Shown: positions 1 to 9,307 of the stretch, one piece after another | Position numbering within the stretch: position 1 is the first letter of the stretch | Layout of the letters: the number at the start of each line of letters is the position of its first letter | NCBI RefSeq assembly: GCF_000708715.2 | Contig: NZ_JENB01000002.1 | Coordinates: 124,001-188,000, forward strand | Origin: Pseudomonas putida W15Oct28 | GTDB lineage: Bacteria; Pseudomonadota; Gammaproteobacteria; Pseudomonadales; Pseudomonadaceae | Length of the DNA: 64,000 nucleotides | Direction of reading: 5' to 3' | Translations under genes and position numbers: made by a program | The notes under the pieces: generated by a model | What the model saw: the letters and a program-made list of their open reading frames with translations, nothing else | The model's database searches: none | What the model was told of the DNA's origin: nothing

Positions 1-2523
1 CCGGCCTTCACTACCACCTTGGTCAACCAGGCCACGGGGGTGATCCATGCCGTTGGCAACGACGCGATCAAGACCGGCTCCAACGCCACGGTCACCAACT
101 ACGGGCTGATCCATACCGACACCGCGCCGCAGGACAAGAACGGCCTGGACCAGAAGTACGACGGCATCAAGATCGGCACCTCCACCGGCGTCACCGTGTA
201 CAACCACGGCACCATCAGCGCCGACCGCCATGGCGTCGACCTGAAGACCGATGCCACGCTCTACAACTACGAAGGCGCCAGCGTTACCGGGCGCAACGGT
301 TCGGGCTTCGGTTCCGATGGCAGCGGCACGGTGTACAACTGGGGCACCATCACCGGTGCTATCGCCGACGGCAAGATCAATGGCGATGGCGACGGCGTCG
401 ATATCGACAACATCGGCCATGTGTACAACGCCGGCACCATCCAGGGCCTGGGCGCCAAGGGCGTCGACAGTGGCGGCCGACCGAACGGCAGCGAAGGCAT
501 TGCCATGGGCGGCGGCAGCATCGTCAACACTGCCACCGGGGTAATTCGCAGCGTCGACAACGGCATTCTGGTGGATGACGGCGCAGAAGGACCCGGAGTG
601 GCCGCCACCACCATCAGCAATGCCGGGCGCATCGAAGGCGACGGTGGCTTTGGCATCAAGCTGATCGGCGACTACGACGACACGCTAGTCAACAGTGGCA
701 CCATCAGTGGCGGCAACGGCCAGGCACTGAGCATGGGCGCCGGCAATGACAACCTGACGGTATTGACCGGCGGCGTATTCAACGGCCTGGTCGATGGCGG
801 TGACGGCGCTGATAACGTCACCCTGGACGGCACCGGCAGCTTCGGCAACAGCACCCACTTTGAAACCCTCAAGGTCAGCGGCGGCAGCTGGACCCTGAGC
901 AGCATCGACGACTTCAGCCTGGGCGGCGTGGTGACTTCGGGTGCCACGTTGATCAACCAGGGCAGCATTCTCGGCCAGATGCTGATCGAGCAAGGCGCCA
1001 CCTATGCCGGTGGCGGCTCGGTCGGCGGGCTGCAAGTAGGAGGCACCCTGCTGACCAACACTGGCCTGGGTGTGGCTACGGTCGCTGGCGACCTGAGCTT
1101 CAGCCAGGGTTCAAGCCTGGTGTATGGCGTGAACGCCGATGGCAGCAGCGCACCGATCAACGTCAATGGCACGGCCAACCTCAATAACGCCACCCTGCGC
1201 GTGCAGCCTACCCCCGGCGAGTATCCGTGGCAGAGCCAGTACACCGTGCTGACGGCCGGTGCAGTCAACGGCACATTCGCCCAGGTAACCAGCGACTATG
1301 CCTTCCTCACCCCCACCCTGAGTTACACCCGCAACTCGGTGGGCCTGGCCTACGACCGCAACGATGTTGCCTTCGAGCAATACGCACAATCAGGTAACGC
1401 CGCGGGTGCCGCGCGCAGCCTGGCCGGCCTGGGGCAGAACAGCAACCTTTACAACGCCGTGCTCGGCACCACCACGACTGGCGCCGGCAATGCCATCGAG
1501 CAACTGTCGGCCAGCAACACCGCCAACCTGGCGGCTGCCACCCTGGCTGGCACGTCGCAGGTCGGCAGCACCATGCTCGGTGCCATGCAGGCGATGACCA
1601 GCGCAGGCAGCCTGCAAGTGGGCCTGAACGACAGCGACGGCCCTGCCCTGGCCGCCACGGGCGTGCCGCGTGAAGCGCGCAACCTCAACGACCCGAACGC
1701 CCAGGGGCGTGTCTGGGCACAGGCGCTGGGCAGCTACGGCAAGGTCGAGGGCAGCCACGGTGCCAGCGCGCTGGAGCAGCGCACCGGTGGTGGCGTGCTG
1801 GGCGTTGACTGGGCAGTGGGCGGTGAATGGCGCCTGGGCGTGCTGGGTGGCTACTCGCGCACGCGCCTGGACAGCAGCGGCCTGGATGGCACCGTGCGCA
1901 GCTGGCACGCCGGGGTATATGCCCAGCACCAGAGCGGCCCGCTGGCCCTGCGCCTGGGCGCGGCCTACAGCGGCCATGATGGCGACAGCAAGCGCGAGGT
2001 GGCTTTCGCCGGCTTCAACGAACGCCTCAAGGGTGACTACGATGCAGACAGCCAGCAGGCCTTCGTCGAACTGGGCTACGCCATGGGCCGCGGCCGCCTG
2101 AGCGCCGAACCGTTCGCCAACCTCGGCTACCAGCGCTATCACCGTGACAGCTACCGCGAACAAGGTGGCGACGCGGCGCTGGCGGTGGATGCCGATACCC
2201 AGGACAACTTCAGCAGCACCTTCGGCGTGCGCCTGGCGCACCTGGGGCAACTGGACAACGGTATGAGCCTGACGCCCCGGGCAACACTGGGCTGGCGGCA
2301 CACCTACGGCAGCATCGATACCCGTACGCGGCAGGCGTTTATCGGTGGCGGTGATGCGTTCAGTGTCGAGGGCAGCGCAATCGATCGGGACAGCTTGCTG
2401 GTCGAAGCCGGGCTGGATCTGGGGCTGAGTGCGCGGCAGAGCATTGGCCTGGGGTACAGCGGGGAACTGGGTAGCAACAGCCGTAACCATGCGGTGGTTG
2501 GGCAGTGGCAGTTGAAGTTTTAA
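1..2523 (+). CDS. Autotransporter with C-terminal outer-membrane beta-barrel, 5' end outside window
   Basis: The frame is open from the first base, so the true start and signal peptide lie upstream. The visible part is about 840 residues. The first ~500 residues are a Gly/Asn/Thr-rich passenger with recurring short units (VYNHGTIS, VYNWGTIT, VYNAGTIQ, LVNSGTIS), typical of a right-handed beta-helix. A linker follows, then from about residue 550 a barrel domain beginning RVWAQALGSYG and ending QWQLKF; a terminal Phe is the usual BAM recognition signal. The family (type Va secretion) exports its passenger to the cell surface. No protease or esterase catalytic motif is visible, so the passenger is more likely an adhesin or structural domain. 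A paired REP element follows the stop codon. The passenger's function is unknown. Confidence 0.9.
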   Translation, partial: PAFTTTLVNQATGVIHAVGNDAIKTGSNATVTNYGLIHTDTAPQDKNGLDQKYDGIKIGTSTGVTVYNHGTISADRHGVDLKTDATLYNYEGASVTGRNGSGFGSDGSGTVYNWGTITGAIADGKINGDGDGVDIDNIGHVYNAGTIQGLGAKGVDSGGRPNGSEGIAMGGGSIVNTATGVIRSVDNGILVDDGAEGPGVAATTISNAGRIEGDGGFGIKLIGDYDDTLVNSGTISGGNGQALSMGAGNDNLTVLTGGVFNGLVDGGDGADNVTLDGTGSFGNSTHFETLKVSGGSWTLSSIDDFSLGGVVTSGATLINQGSILGQMLIEQGATYAGGGSVGGLQVGGTLLTNTGLGVATVAGDLSFSQGSSLVYGVNADGSSAPINVNGTANLNNATLRVQPTPGEYPWQSQYTVLTAGAVNGTFAQVTSDYAFLTPTLSYTRNSVGLAYDRNDVAFEQYAQSGNAAGAARSLAGLGQNSNLYNAVLGTTTTGAGNAIEQLSASNTANLAAATLAGTSQVGSTMLGAMQAMTSAGSLQVGLNDSDGPALAATGVPREARNLNDPNAQGRVWAQALGSYGKVEGSHGASALEQRTGGGVLGVDWAVGGEWRLGVLGGYSRTRLDSSGLDGTVRSWHAGVYAQHQSGPLALRLGAAYSGHDGDSKREVAFAGFNERLKGDYDADSQQAFVELGYAMGRGRLSAEPFANLGYQRYHRDSYREQGGDAALAVDADTQDNFSSTFGVRLAHLGQLDNGMSLTPRATLGWRHTYGSIDTRTRQAFIGGGDAFSVEGSAIDRDSLLVEAGLDLGLSARQSIGLGYSGELGSNSRNHAVVGQWQLKF

Positions 2524-2536
2524 ATCCTGGCTGCCT

Positions 2537-2640
2537 GTACCGGCCTCTTCGCGGCTAAAGCCGCTCCCACAGGGACTGCACAGGTTTCAAATACTGTGCA
2601 TTACCTGTGGGAGCGGCTTTAGCCGCGAAGAGGCCGGTAC
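2537..2640. repeat. Paired REP element (REPIN-like inverted repeat)
   Basis: Two arms of about 38 bases are almost exact reverse complements. Each contains a small palindrome (GCGGCTAAAGCCGC) followed by TCCCAC, separated by a short spacer. This is the arrangement of pseudomonad REP doublets. It lies just after the autotransporter stop and could fold as a strong hairpin in the 3' UTR. Confidence 0.85.
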
Positions 2641-2712
2641 TGTCACCTTGCTTTTGAGGCTTCAGAAGCATAGCGTTCGGGTGTTTTCTTTTCCGTGCCC
2701 AGGAGCAACTCC

Positions 2713-3342
2713 ATGTACACCGGCATCGTCCAGGCCGTTCGCCCTCTGCTTGATGTGACCACCTACCCGGGCCACAACCAGTTCACTATCGACCTCACCC
2801 CGGAACTGCTCGACGAACTGAAGATCGGCGCCAGCGTCAGTGTCGAAGGCACCTGCCTGTCGGTTACCGAAATCGCCGGCACCCAGGTCAAGTTCGACGC
2901 CATGACCGCCACCCTCGAACGCACCAACCTATGCGCCTTCAAGGCGGGCCAGGGGGTCAACATCGAGCGTTCGGCGAAAATGAACGCCGAAGTCGGTGGC
3001 CACCTGATGGCCGGCCACATCGCCACCACCGCCGAAATCGTCGAACTGTCGATCAAGGAAACCGGCGCCTTCATCAAGTTCCGCATGCCGCCGGAATGGG
3101 GCAAGTACGTGTTCCCACGCGGTTTCATCGGGGTCAATGGCTGCAGCCTGACCGTCGCCGATGTCGACGACAACGTCATCACCATCAACCTGATCCCGGA
3201 AACCCTGCGCCAGACCACTTTTGCCAACTACAAGGCCGGCGAACGGCTGAATATCGAGGTCGATCACCAGACCATGGTGCTGGTCGATGTGGTGGAGCGC
3301 ACCATCAAAGGCACCCTGGCCCGCGAAAAACTGCTGCCCTGA
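2713..3342 (+). CDS. ribE: Riboflavin synthase alpha subunit, stand-alone copy
   Basis: This 209-residue protein begins with the diagnostic MYTGIVQ and has two lumazine-binding halves (about 1-95 and 96-200), each with a G-x-S-V/C-SLTV-type signature: GASVSVEGTCLSVTE and GFIGVNGCSLTVAD. GGHLMAGHI and LIPETLRQTT match active-site segments of the family. The enzyme dismutates two 6,7-dimethyl-8-ribityllumazine molecules to riboflavin. The ATG is chosen because AGGAG lies seven bases upstream; a GTG six codons earlier has no Shine-Dalgarno. The usual ribD-ribE-ribBA-ribH neighbours are absent, so this is probably a second copy or a lumazine-binding paralogue; that is inference. The YoaK-type membrane gene starts nine bases after the stop and is probably co-transcribed. 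Confidence 0.88.
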   Translation: MYTGIVQAVRPLLDVTTYPGHNQFTIDLTPELLDELKIGASVSVEGTCLSVTEIAGTQVKFDAMTATLERTNLCAFKAGQGVNIERSAKMNAEVGGHLMAGHIATTAEIVELSIKETGAFIKFRMPPEWGKYVFPRGFIGVNGCSLTVADVDDNVITINLIPETLRQTTFANYKAGERLNIEVDHQTMVLVDVVERTIKGTLAREKLLP

Positions 3343-3351
3343 GGCCTGCCG

Positions 3352-4053
3352 ATGCTGCCGAACGCCCTCCCCGCGCGCACGGCCAGGCGTCTACGCCTGC
3401 GAGTTTTACGTGGGCGTGTCGGCCTTGGCCTGGTCGCTGGCTTGTCGGTGCTGGCCGGCATGACCGATGCCATCGGCCTGCTGGCGCTGGGCGACTTCGT
3501 GTCGTTCATGAGTGGCAACACTACACGCCTGGCCGTGGCCATCAGTGAAGCAGACCTTGCCCTGGTGCTGCGCCTGAGTGGCGCGATACTGGGCTTCGTC
3601 GCTGGCAATGCGCTGGGCGTGCTGCTGGCGCGTGGCTTGCGCCGCCAGGCCTGGCCCGTGCTGCTGATGGTCGCCGTACTGCTGGCGTTCGCGGCAGCGT
3701 GGCCGTTGGCGGCCACCTTCCCGGCATTGTTAGCCGCCACGCTGGCCATGGGCATGATCAATGCCGTGGTTGAACAGGTGAACGGCCTGCCCATCGGCCT
3801 TACTTACGTCACCGGCGCCCTGTCCCGCTTTGGCCGTGGCCTGGGGCGTTGGCTGATGGGCGAGCGGCGCAACGGCTGGCGGGTGCAGCTGGTGCCCTGG
3901 GCCGGCATGCTGCTGGGGGCCGCGTTGGGCGCCTGGCTGCAACAGCACCTGGGCCTGCAGGCACTGGCTGGCAGCTGCGCGCTGGCCTGTGTGCTGGCCC
4001 TGGTGTCGTGGTTCATCCCGCGCGGCTGGCAGCGTGGCTACATGCCGCGCTGA
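3352..4053 (+). CDS. YoaK/DUF1275-family integral membrane protein
   Basis: The protein has 233 residues with about six hydrophobic segments and an Arg-rich cytoplasmic N-terminus (ARTARRLRLRVLRGR). The segment AGMTDAIGLLALGDFVSFMSGNTT is the conserved family signature (Asp followed by SGNT). Family members are small inner-membrane proteins of unsettled function, sometimes proposed as transporters. It follows riboflavin synthase closely on the same strand. Its stop codon directly abuts the stop of the convergent ProP-type gene, with no intergenic DNA. The substrate is unknown. Confidence 0.8.
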   Translation: MLPNALPARTARRLRLRVLRGRVGLGLVAGLSVLAGMTDAIGLLALGDFVSFMSGNTTRLAVAISEADLALVLRLSGAILGFVAGNALGVLLARGLRRQAWPVLLMVAVLLAFAAAWPLAATFPALLAATLAMGMINAVVEQVNGLPIGLTYVTGALSRFGRGLGRWLMGERRNGWRVQLVPWAGMLLGAALGAWLQQHLGLQALAGSCALACVLALVSWFIPRGWQRGYMPR

Positions 4054-5556
4054 TCAATCGATGCGCGGGTGCTGCTGTGCCAGTGTCTCGCGCTTGGCTT
4101 CCAGCTCGGCGATCTGCGCATCGATGTCCTCGATCTTCTGCTCGATGTTGTCGTGGTGCTCCTGCAACAGCTCACGCGCTTCCTCGATGTCCGATGCCGC
4201 CGGTGCCGCACCGCGCAGCGGCTTGTTGGCGGTTTCCTTCATGGTCAACCCGGTCAGCAGGCCAACAGCGGCGATCACCATCAGGTAGTAGGCCGGCATG
4301 TACAGGTCGCCGGTGGTTTCGACCAGCCAGGCAGTGAGGGTCGGGGTAAGCCCGGCGATCAGCACCGAAATGTTGAAAGCGGCCGCCAAAGCGCTGTAGC
4401 GGATGTGCGTAGGGAACATCGCGGGCAGCGTCGAGGCCATCACACCGATAAAGAAGTTCAGCAGCACGGCAATGATCAGCAGCCCTGCGAAAATCAGCCC
4501 CAGTACGCCGCTGGTGATCAGCATGAACGCCGGAATGGCCAGGGCGAACAGGCCGACACTGCCGACGATGATGAACGGCCGGCGGCCAAACTTGTCGCTG
4601 AGCAGGCCGATCACCGGCTGCACGAACAGCATGCCGACCATGATCGCAATGATGATCAGCACGCCATGGTCTTCGCTGTAATGCAGGTTGTGCGAAAGGT
4701 AGCTGGGCATGTAGGTGAGCAGCATGTAGTAAGTGACGTTAGTGGCGATCACTACGCCAACGCAAGTCACCAGGCTGCGCCAGTGCTGGGTGGCCACTTC
4801 CTTGAACGACACCTTGGGCCCGGAGGCCAGGCCCTCGCGGTCGCCCTGTTCCAGCTTGTCGACATGCTGCTGGAACGCGGGTGTTTCTTCCAGCGCATGG
4901 CGCAGGTAGAGGCCGATGATGCCCAGCGGCAGGGCCAGGAAGAACGGCAGGCGCCAACCCCACTCAAGGAACTTTTCTTCACCCAGAATGGTGGAAATCA
5001 GCACCACCACCCCCGCGCCTAGCACAAAGCCGGCAATCGAGCCGAAGTCCAGCCAGCTACCGAGAAAACCGCGTTTGCGGTCGGGGGCGTATTCGGCGAC
5101 GAAGATCGAGGCGCCGGTGTATTCGCCGCCCACCGAAAAGCCCTGGGCCATCTTGGCCAGCAACAACAGGATCGGTGCCCAGATGCCAATGCTGGCATAG
5201 GATGGAATCAGGCCGATGGCGAAGGTGCTGAGCGACATGATGACGATGGTCGCCGCGAGGATTTTTTGCCGCCCGAACTTGTCGCCCAAGGCGCCAAAAA
5301 ACAGCCCGCCCAGTGGGCGAATCAGGAACGGCACCGAGAAAGTGGCCAGCGCCGCGATCATCTGCACGCTGGGGTCGGCGTTGGGGAAAAACACCTTGCC
5401 CAATGCATAAGCCACAAAGCCGTATACGCCAAAGTCGAACCACTCCATGGCATTGCCCAGCGCGGCGGCAGTGATCGCCTTTTTCATCTTGGCGTCGTCG
5501 ACGATGGTGATGTCCTTCAGGCCGATTGGCTGGACGCGTTTCTTGCGAGGTTTCAT
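4054..5556 (-). CDS. proP: ProP-type MFS symporter (proline/glycine betaine)
   Basis: This 500-residue major facilitator has 12 predicted membrane segments. It carries the metabolite:H+ symporter signatures ALGNAMEWFDFGVYGF near residue 35 and GGLFFGALGDKFGRQKIL near residue 83. The last ~55 residues are hydrophilic and heptad-rich (IEEARELLQEHHDNIEQKIE), the C-terminal coiled coil that distinguishes osmosensory ProP from other family members. ProP takes up proline, betaine and ectoine with protons under hyperosmotic stress. The convergent neighbour ends directly against its stop. The upstream interval toward hemB holds its promoter, but I could not assign a specific site. Confidence 0.87.
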   Translation of the reverse strand: MKPRKKRVQPIGLKDITIVDDAKMKKAITAAALGNAMEWFDFGVYGFVAYALGKVFFPNADPSVQMIAALATFSVPFLIRPLGGLFFGALGDKFGRQKILAATIVIMSLSTFAIGLIPSYASIGIWAPILLLLAKMAQGFSVGGEYTGASIFVAEYAPDRKRGFLGSWLDFGSIAGFVLGAGVVVLISTILGEEKFLEWGWRLPFFLALPLGIIGLYLRHALEETPAFQQHVDKLEQGDREGLASGPKVSFKEVATQHWRSLVTCVGVVIATNVTYYMLLTYMPSYLSHNLHYSEDHGVLIIIAIMVGMLFVQPVIGLLSDKFGRRPFIIVGSVGLFALAIPAFMLITSGVLGLIFAGLLIIAVLLNFFIGVMASTLPAMFPTHIRYSALAAAFNISVLIAGLTPTLTAWLVETTGDLYMPAYYLMVIAAVGLLTGLTMKETANKPLRGAAPAASDIEEARELLQEHHDNIEQKIEDIDAQIAELEAKRETLAQQHPRID

Positions 5557-5694
5557 GCCGTTGTCCCTGTCGATGAATGCTCTAAGGGTTCAGATACAAC
5601 GGGACACTAAATAATTCAGCGCTTAATGATTTTTTGTGCGTGGGCAAGGCTGCTGGCGGGCTGGCCAGCCGAAATCCGCGCTCTCGCGATGGAC

Positions 5695-5722
5695 AAAAAA
5701 AGCCGCTGCAATTGCAGCGGCT
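5695..5722 (-). terminator. Rho-independent terminator of hemB
   Basis: A perfect 22-bp palindrome (AGCCGCTGCAA and its complement) is followed, on the minus strand, by a run of T. It lies 23 bases past the hemB stop and also upstream of proP, so it insulates proP from hemB transcription. Confidence 0.85.
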
Positions 5723-5745
5723 TTCATGTACCCGATGGCTTTGGC

Positions 5746-6720
5746 TCAGATACCTTCGCGGGCCAGGTCCATGGCGAAGTAGGTCAGGATCAGGTCGGCA
5801 CCGGCGCGCTTGATTGCGCCAATGCTTTCACGCACCACCCGGCCTTCATCGATTGCGCCGGCCAGGCCGCCGAACTTGATCATCGCGTACTCGCCACTCA
5901 CCTGGTACGCCGCCAACGGCAGGCGCGAGGCGGCGCGGATGTCGGCAATCACGTCAAGGTAGGCGCCGGCCGGCTTGACCATCAGCACATCCGCCCCCTC
6001 CTGCTCGTCCAGCAGCGACTCGCGCACGGCTTCGCGACGGTTCATCGGGTTCATCTGGTAGCTCTTGCGGTCGCCTTTCAGCGTGGTGCCGCCGGCTTCA
6101 CGGAACGGGCCATACAGCGACGAGGCGAACTTGGTGGAGTAGGCCATGATCGCGGTGTCGTGGAAACCGGCACCATCCAGCGCGCTACGGATGGCCTGTA
6201 CCTGGCCGTCCATTGCCGCCGACGGGGCGATGAAGTCGGCACCGGCAGCGGCGGCAATGACAGCCTGCTTGCCCAGGTTGGCCAGGGTGGCGTCGTTGTC
6301 CACGCCATGGTCATGCAGCACGCCGCAGTGGCCGTGGCTGGTGTATTCGCAGAAGCAGGTATCGGACATCACCACCATTTCCGGCACGGTGTCCTTGCAG
6401 ATGCGCGACATGCGCGCGACCAGGCCGTTTTCGTTCCAGGTGTCGCTGCCGGTGGCGTCAAGGTTGTGCGATACGCCAAAGGTCATCACCGACTTGATAC
6501 CGGCACGGGCATAACGCTCGATTTCCTGGGCCAGCAGCTTCTCGGGGATGCGGTTGACCCCAGGCATGCTGGAGATCGGCACGAAGTCATCGATGCCCTC
6601 TTCGACGAAGATCGGCAGGATCAGGTCTTCCAGGCGGAATTCGGTTTCCTGGAAGATCGTGCGCAGGGACTCGTTCTGGCGCAGGCGGCGTGGACGAACG
6701 GACGGGAATTGGTTGGACAT
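5746..6720 (-). CDS. hemB: Delta-aminolevulinic acid dehydratase, zinc-cysteine type
   Basis: The 324-residue porphobilinogen synthase condenses two 5-aminolevulinate molecules in tetrapyrrole synthesis. The Schiff-base lysines are K197 ([14 protein letters not shown]) and K249 ([12 protein letters not shown]). The metal-site loop reads [14 protein letters not shown], with C122, C124 and C132, matching the catalytic-zinc cysteines of the E. coli enzyme. The main HemB of many pseudomonads instead has Asp/Ala in this loop and is magnesium dependent, so this is probably a second HemB. GGAG lies just ahead of the ATG. It appears to be monocistronic, with its own terminator. Confidence 0.92.
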   Translation of the reverse strand: MSNQFPSVRPRRLRQNESLRTIFQETEFRLEDLILPIFVEEGIDDFVPISSMPGVNRIPEKLLAQEIERYARAGIKSVMTFGVSHNLDATGSDTWNENGLVARMSRICKDTVPEMVVMSDTCFCEYTSHGHCGVLHDHGVDNDATLANLGKQAVIAAAAGADFIAPSAAMDGQVQAIRSALDGAGFHDTAIMAYSTKFASSLYGPFREAGGTTLKGDRKSYQMNPMNRREAVRESLLDEQEGADVLMVKPAGAYLDVIADIRAASRLPLAAYQVSGEYAMIKFGGLAGAIDEGRVVRESIGAIKRAGADLILTYFAMDLAREGI

Positions 6721-6841
6721 GACAGCTCCAGGGCATTTTGAACGGCGTATACCTTATGCCTGTCGCGCGCCAGTGAAAAGGCTAAATGACGAGATTGTGT
6801 CTTGCGTCAATGGCAATGGCCAGGTTTTGCCTGTGCTGGCC

Positions 6842-6928
6842 CCTTCGCGGGCTTGCCCGCTCCCACAGGTATCGCGCCTGCCTTGAGAGCTGCGCGATCT
6901 GTGTGGGAGCGGGCAAGCCCGCGAAGGA
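6842..6928. repeat. Paired REP element
   Basis: Inverted arms contain GCGGGCTTGCCCGCTCCCACAG and its complement, separated by about 30 bases. It lies downstream of the RIO kinase stop and upstream of hemB. Confidence 0.82.
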
Positions 6929-6958
6929 GCCGGCACAGGCTAAAGCGCCTGCAACGCC

Positions 6959-7852
6959 TCACTGCAACCAGGGCGGCGTGGGCTCTTCTGCCTTCGCCGG
7001 CCCATGCTCGGCCTCGTCACGCGCTGCACGACGGCGGGCGTCATCGATCCGGGCTGCGTCGATCTCGCGCATCACCCCGGACACGTCAGCTTCATGTTCG
7101 TCATCCGCGAACACTCCGGTCAACGGGCTGTCGGGCAGCAAGTCACCGGCCTCGAACAGCGCCCACATCTCCTGCGCATACCGGGTGCTTTTCAGCTCCG
7201 GGGCAAAGCGCCCGAAATAATGGGCCATGTTGTCCACATCGCGCTGCAGCATGCTGAAGGCGTGGTTGTTGGCCGCTGCATCCACTGCCTGCGGCAAGTC
7301 GATGATCACCGGCCCATCCGGGCCGAGCAGCACGTTGAACTCGGACAGGTCGCCATGCACCAGCCCCGCACATAGCATCAGTACGATCTGGCGAATGACA
7401 AAGGCGTGGAACGTGCGGGCATCCTCGGCTTCCAGGTGCACGTCGTTCAGGCGTGGGGCAGCGTCGCCATCGGCATCCGTCACCAGTTCCATCAACAGCA
7501 CGCCGTCCTGGAAGTCGTAGGGCTTGGGCACCCTCACTCCTGCACTGGCCAGGCGGAACAATGCCGCAACCTCGGCGTTCTGCCAGGCATCTTCGGCTTC
7601 TTTACGGCCGAACTTGCTGCCCTTGGCCATGGCCCGGGCCTGGCGGCTGTTGCGCACCTTACGGCCTTCCTGGTATTCGGCGGCCTGGCGGAAACTGCGC
7701 TTGTTGGCTTCTTTATAGACCTTGGCGCAGCGCACCTGGCTACCGCAGCGCACCACGTACACGGCGGCCTCCTTGCCACTCATCAACGGCCGCAGTACTT
7801 CGTCGACCAGGCCGTCTTCGATAAGGGGTTCGATTCTTTTAGGTGTCTTCAT
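6959..7852 (-). CDS. RIO1-family atypical serine/threonine protein kinase
   Basis: The 297-residue protein matches the RIO1 fold. It has an N-terminal nucleotide-binding lobe with SGKEAAVYVVR and the Lys of CAKVYKEA, a catalytic loop GLVHGDLSEFNVLL (Asp and Asn) near residue 175, and the metal-binding IIDLPQAVD motif near 198. The acidic/basic C-terminal tail (about residues 255-297) is low-complexity. Bacterial RIO kinases are widespread in proteobacteria, but their substrates are poorly defined. It is transcribed alone; the next gene upstream on this strand begins 87 bases away and belongs to glutarate catabolism. Confidence 0.87.
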   Translation of the reverse strand: MKTPKRIEPLIEDGLVDEVLRPLMSGKEAAVYVVRCGSQVRCAKVYKEANKRSFRQAAEYQEGRKVRNSRQARAMAKGSKFGRKEAEDAWQNAEVAALFRLASAGVRVPKPYDFQDGVLLMELVTDADGDAAPRLNDVHLEAEDARTFHAFVIRQIVLMLCAGLVHGDLSEFNVLLGPDGPVIIDLPQAVDAAANNHAFSMLQRDVDNMAHYFGRFAPELKSTRYAQEMWALFEAGDLLPDSPLTGVFADDEHEADVSGVMREIDAARIDDARRRAARDEAEHGPAKAEEPTPPWLQ

Positions 7853-7939
7853 CAGGCTGTGTTCGGGGTCCTGGCTGTGATGGTCGACATCCTCTCACAG
7901 CCGGGGGCGACTTGCTCGTCTGTCTTCAGCCCAGGCTGA

Positions 7940-9193
7940 TCAGACGCCCTGCTCTACGCTGTTGATCGGCAGCCTCGCCTTGGGGACTTTGCCACCTGCG
8001 AGGGTGACCTGCTCACACACCTTCTCGACGATGTAGGCGCCAATCGGGATGGCCGAAGTGGCGGCCGGCGACGGTGCGTTGCACACGTTGACGCTGCGCG
8101 CGGTGTTGACGAACAGGAAGTCGTCGATCAGCTTGCCGTCGCGCGACACCGCCTGGGCGCGCACGCCGGCCGGGTAAGGCGTGAGGTCCGCCTTGGTGAT
8201 GCTCGGGCAGTACTTCTGCACCTGCTTGAGATAGCCGCCCTTGAACAGCGAGTTTTTCATCTCGATCAGGCCCGGGCGGAAGTTCTTCGCCAGCACCTTG
8301 AGAATGCCGGGCGTGGTCAGGGTCTGGAACAGGTCGCCGGGGCTGACGTCGGTCTTGCGGTAGCCCTCGCGCTTCATCGCCAGTACGGCGTTGGGGCCAA
8401 CCGTGACGGTGCCGTCGATCATGCGGGTCAGGTGCACGCCCAAAAACGGCATCGACGGGTCGGGAATCGGGTAGATCAGGTGGTTGACGATCTGGTTGTG
8501 CTGCTTGGGCAGCAAGTAGTACTCGCCCCGGAACGGGCAGATGACAAACTCGGTGCGCAGGCCCAGCATGCTGACCACGCGGTCGGCCATCAGGCCCGAG
8601 CAGGTCACCAGGAAACGGCTACGGAACTCGTCGCGCTGAGTGCGCACGATCACTTCGCTGGCTTGCTCCTGCAGGCCGACCACCTCTGCCCCATAGCGGA
8701 TTTCGCCGCCGGCACGCTGGAACTCAGCGCCCATCGCAGCGGTCACCTGGGCGTAATTGACGATGCCGCTGGACGGCACGAAGATGCCACCCATCCCCAC
8801 GATATTGGGCTCGCGTTCGCGCAGTTCGTCGGCCGACAGCCAGTGGCGCTCCAGGCCGTTGGCCGCGGTACGCTCCCACAGGGCCTTCATGCGCTGCATT
8901 TCCAGCTCGTTGGTGGCCACCAGCAGCTTGCCGCACTCATCGAAGGGGATGCCGTGCTGGGTGCAGAAGGCCTTGGTGGCCTTGTTGCCTTCCAGGCAGA
9001 AGCGCGCCTTGAGGCTGCCGGGGGTGTAGTACACGCCAGCGTGGATCACGCCGCTGTTGTGACCGGTCTGGTGGCGGGCCGGGCCGGATTCCTTCTCCAG
9101 CAGGAGAATCTTCGCGTCCGGGTAGACCTTGATCAGGTGCATGGCCGTGGACATGCCCACAATGCCACCGCCAATAATGATGAAATCGTACAC
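7940..9193 (-). CDS. lhgO: L-2-hydroxyglutarate oxidase
   Basis: The 417-residue FAD enzyme of the DAO family starts MYDFIIIGGGIVGMSTA (dinucleotide-binding GxGxxG) and contains the substrate-loop stretch GPARHQTGHNSGVIHAGVYY near residue 40. It oxidises L-2-hydroxyglutarate to 2-oxoglutarate, passing electrons to the membrane quinone pool. It is the second gene after glaH on the same strand, separated by about 115 bases. The pair forms the glutarate to L-2-hydroxyglutarate to 2-oxoglutarate branch of lysine/5-aminovalerate degradation. No RBS problem or frame lesion is visible. Confidence 0.94.
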   Translation of the reverse strand: MYDFIIIGGGIVGMSTAMHLIKVYPDAKILLLEKESGPARHQTGHNSGVIHAGVYYTPGSLKARFCLEGNKATKAFCTQHGIPFDECGKLLVATNELEMQRMKALWERTAANGLERHWLSADELREREPNIVGMGGIFVPSSGIVNYAQVTAAMGAEFQRAGGEIRYGAEVVGLQEQASEVIVRTQRDEFRSRFLVTCSGLMADRVVSMLGLRTEFVICPFRGEYYLLPKQHNQIVNHLIYPIPDPSMPFLGVHLTRMIDGTVTVGPNAVLAMKREGYRKTDVSPGDLFQTLTTPGILKVLAKNFRPGLIEMKNSLFKGGYLKQVQKYCPSITKADLTPYPAGVRAQAVSRDGKLIDDFLFVNTARSVNVCNAPSPAATSAIPIGAYIVEKVCEQVTLAGGKVPKARLPINSVEQGV

Positions 9194-9307
9194 AGCCTTA
9201 CCTCACACGCAGGCATTGCCTGGCTCGCTCACCAAGGCCCGCTCGGGCCCTGGTGGCATCATGTTGTGCAACGACGCATGGGCGGGCGCCCGCCCTGCGC
9301 CCTGTCA

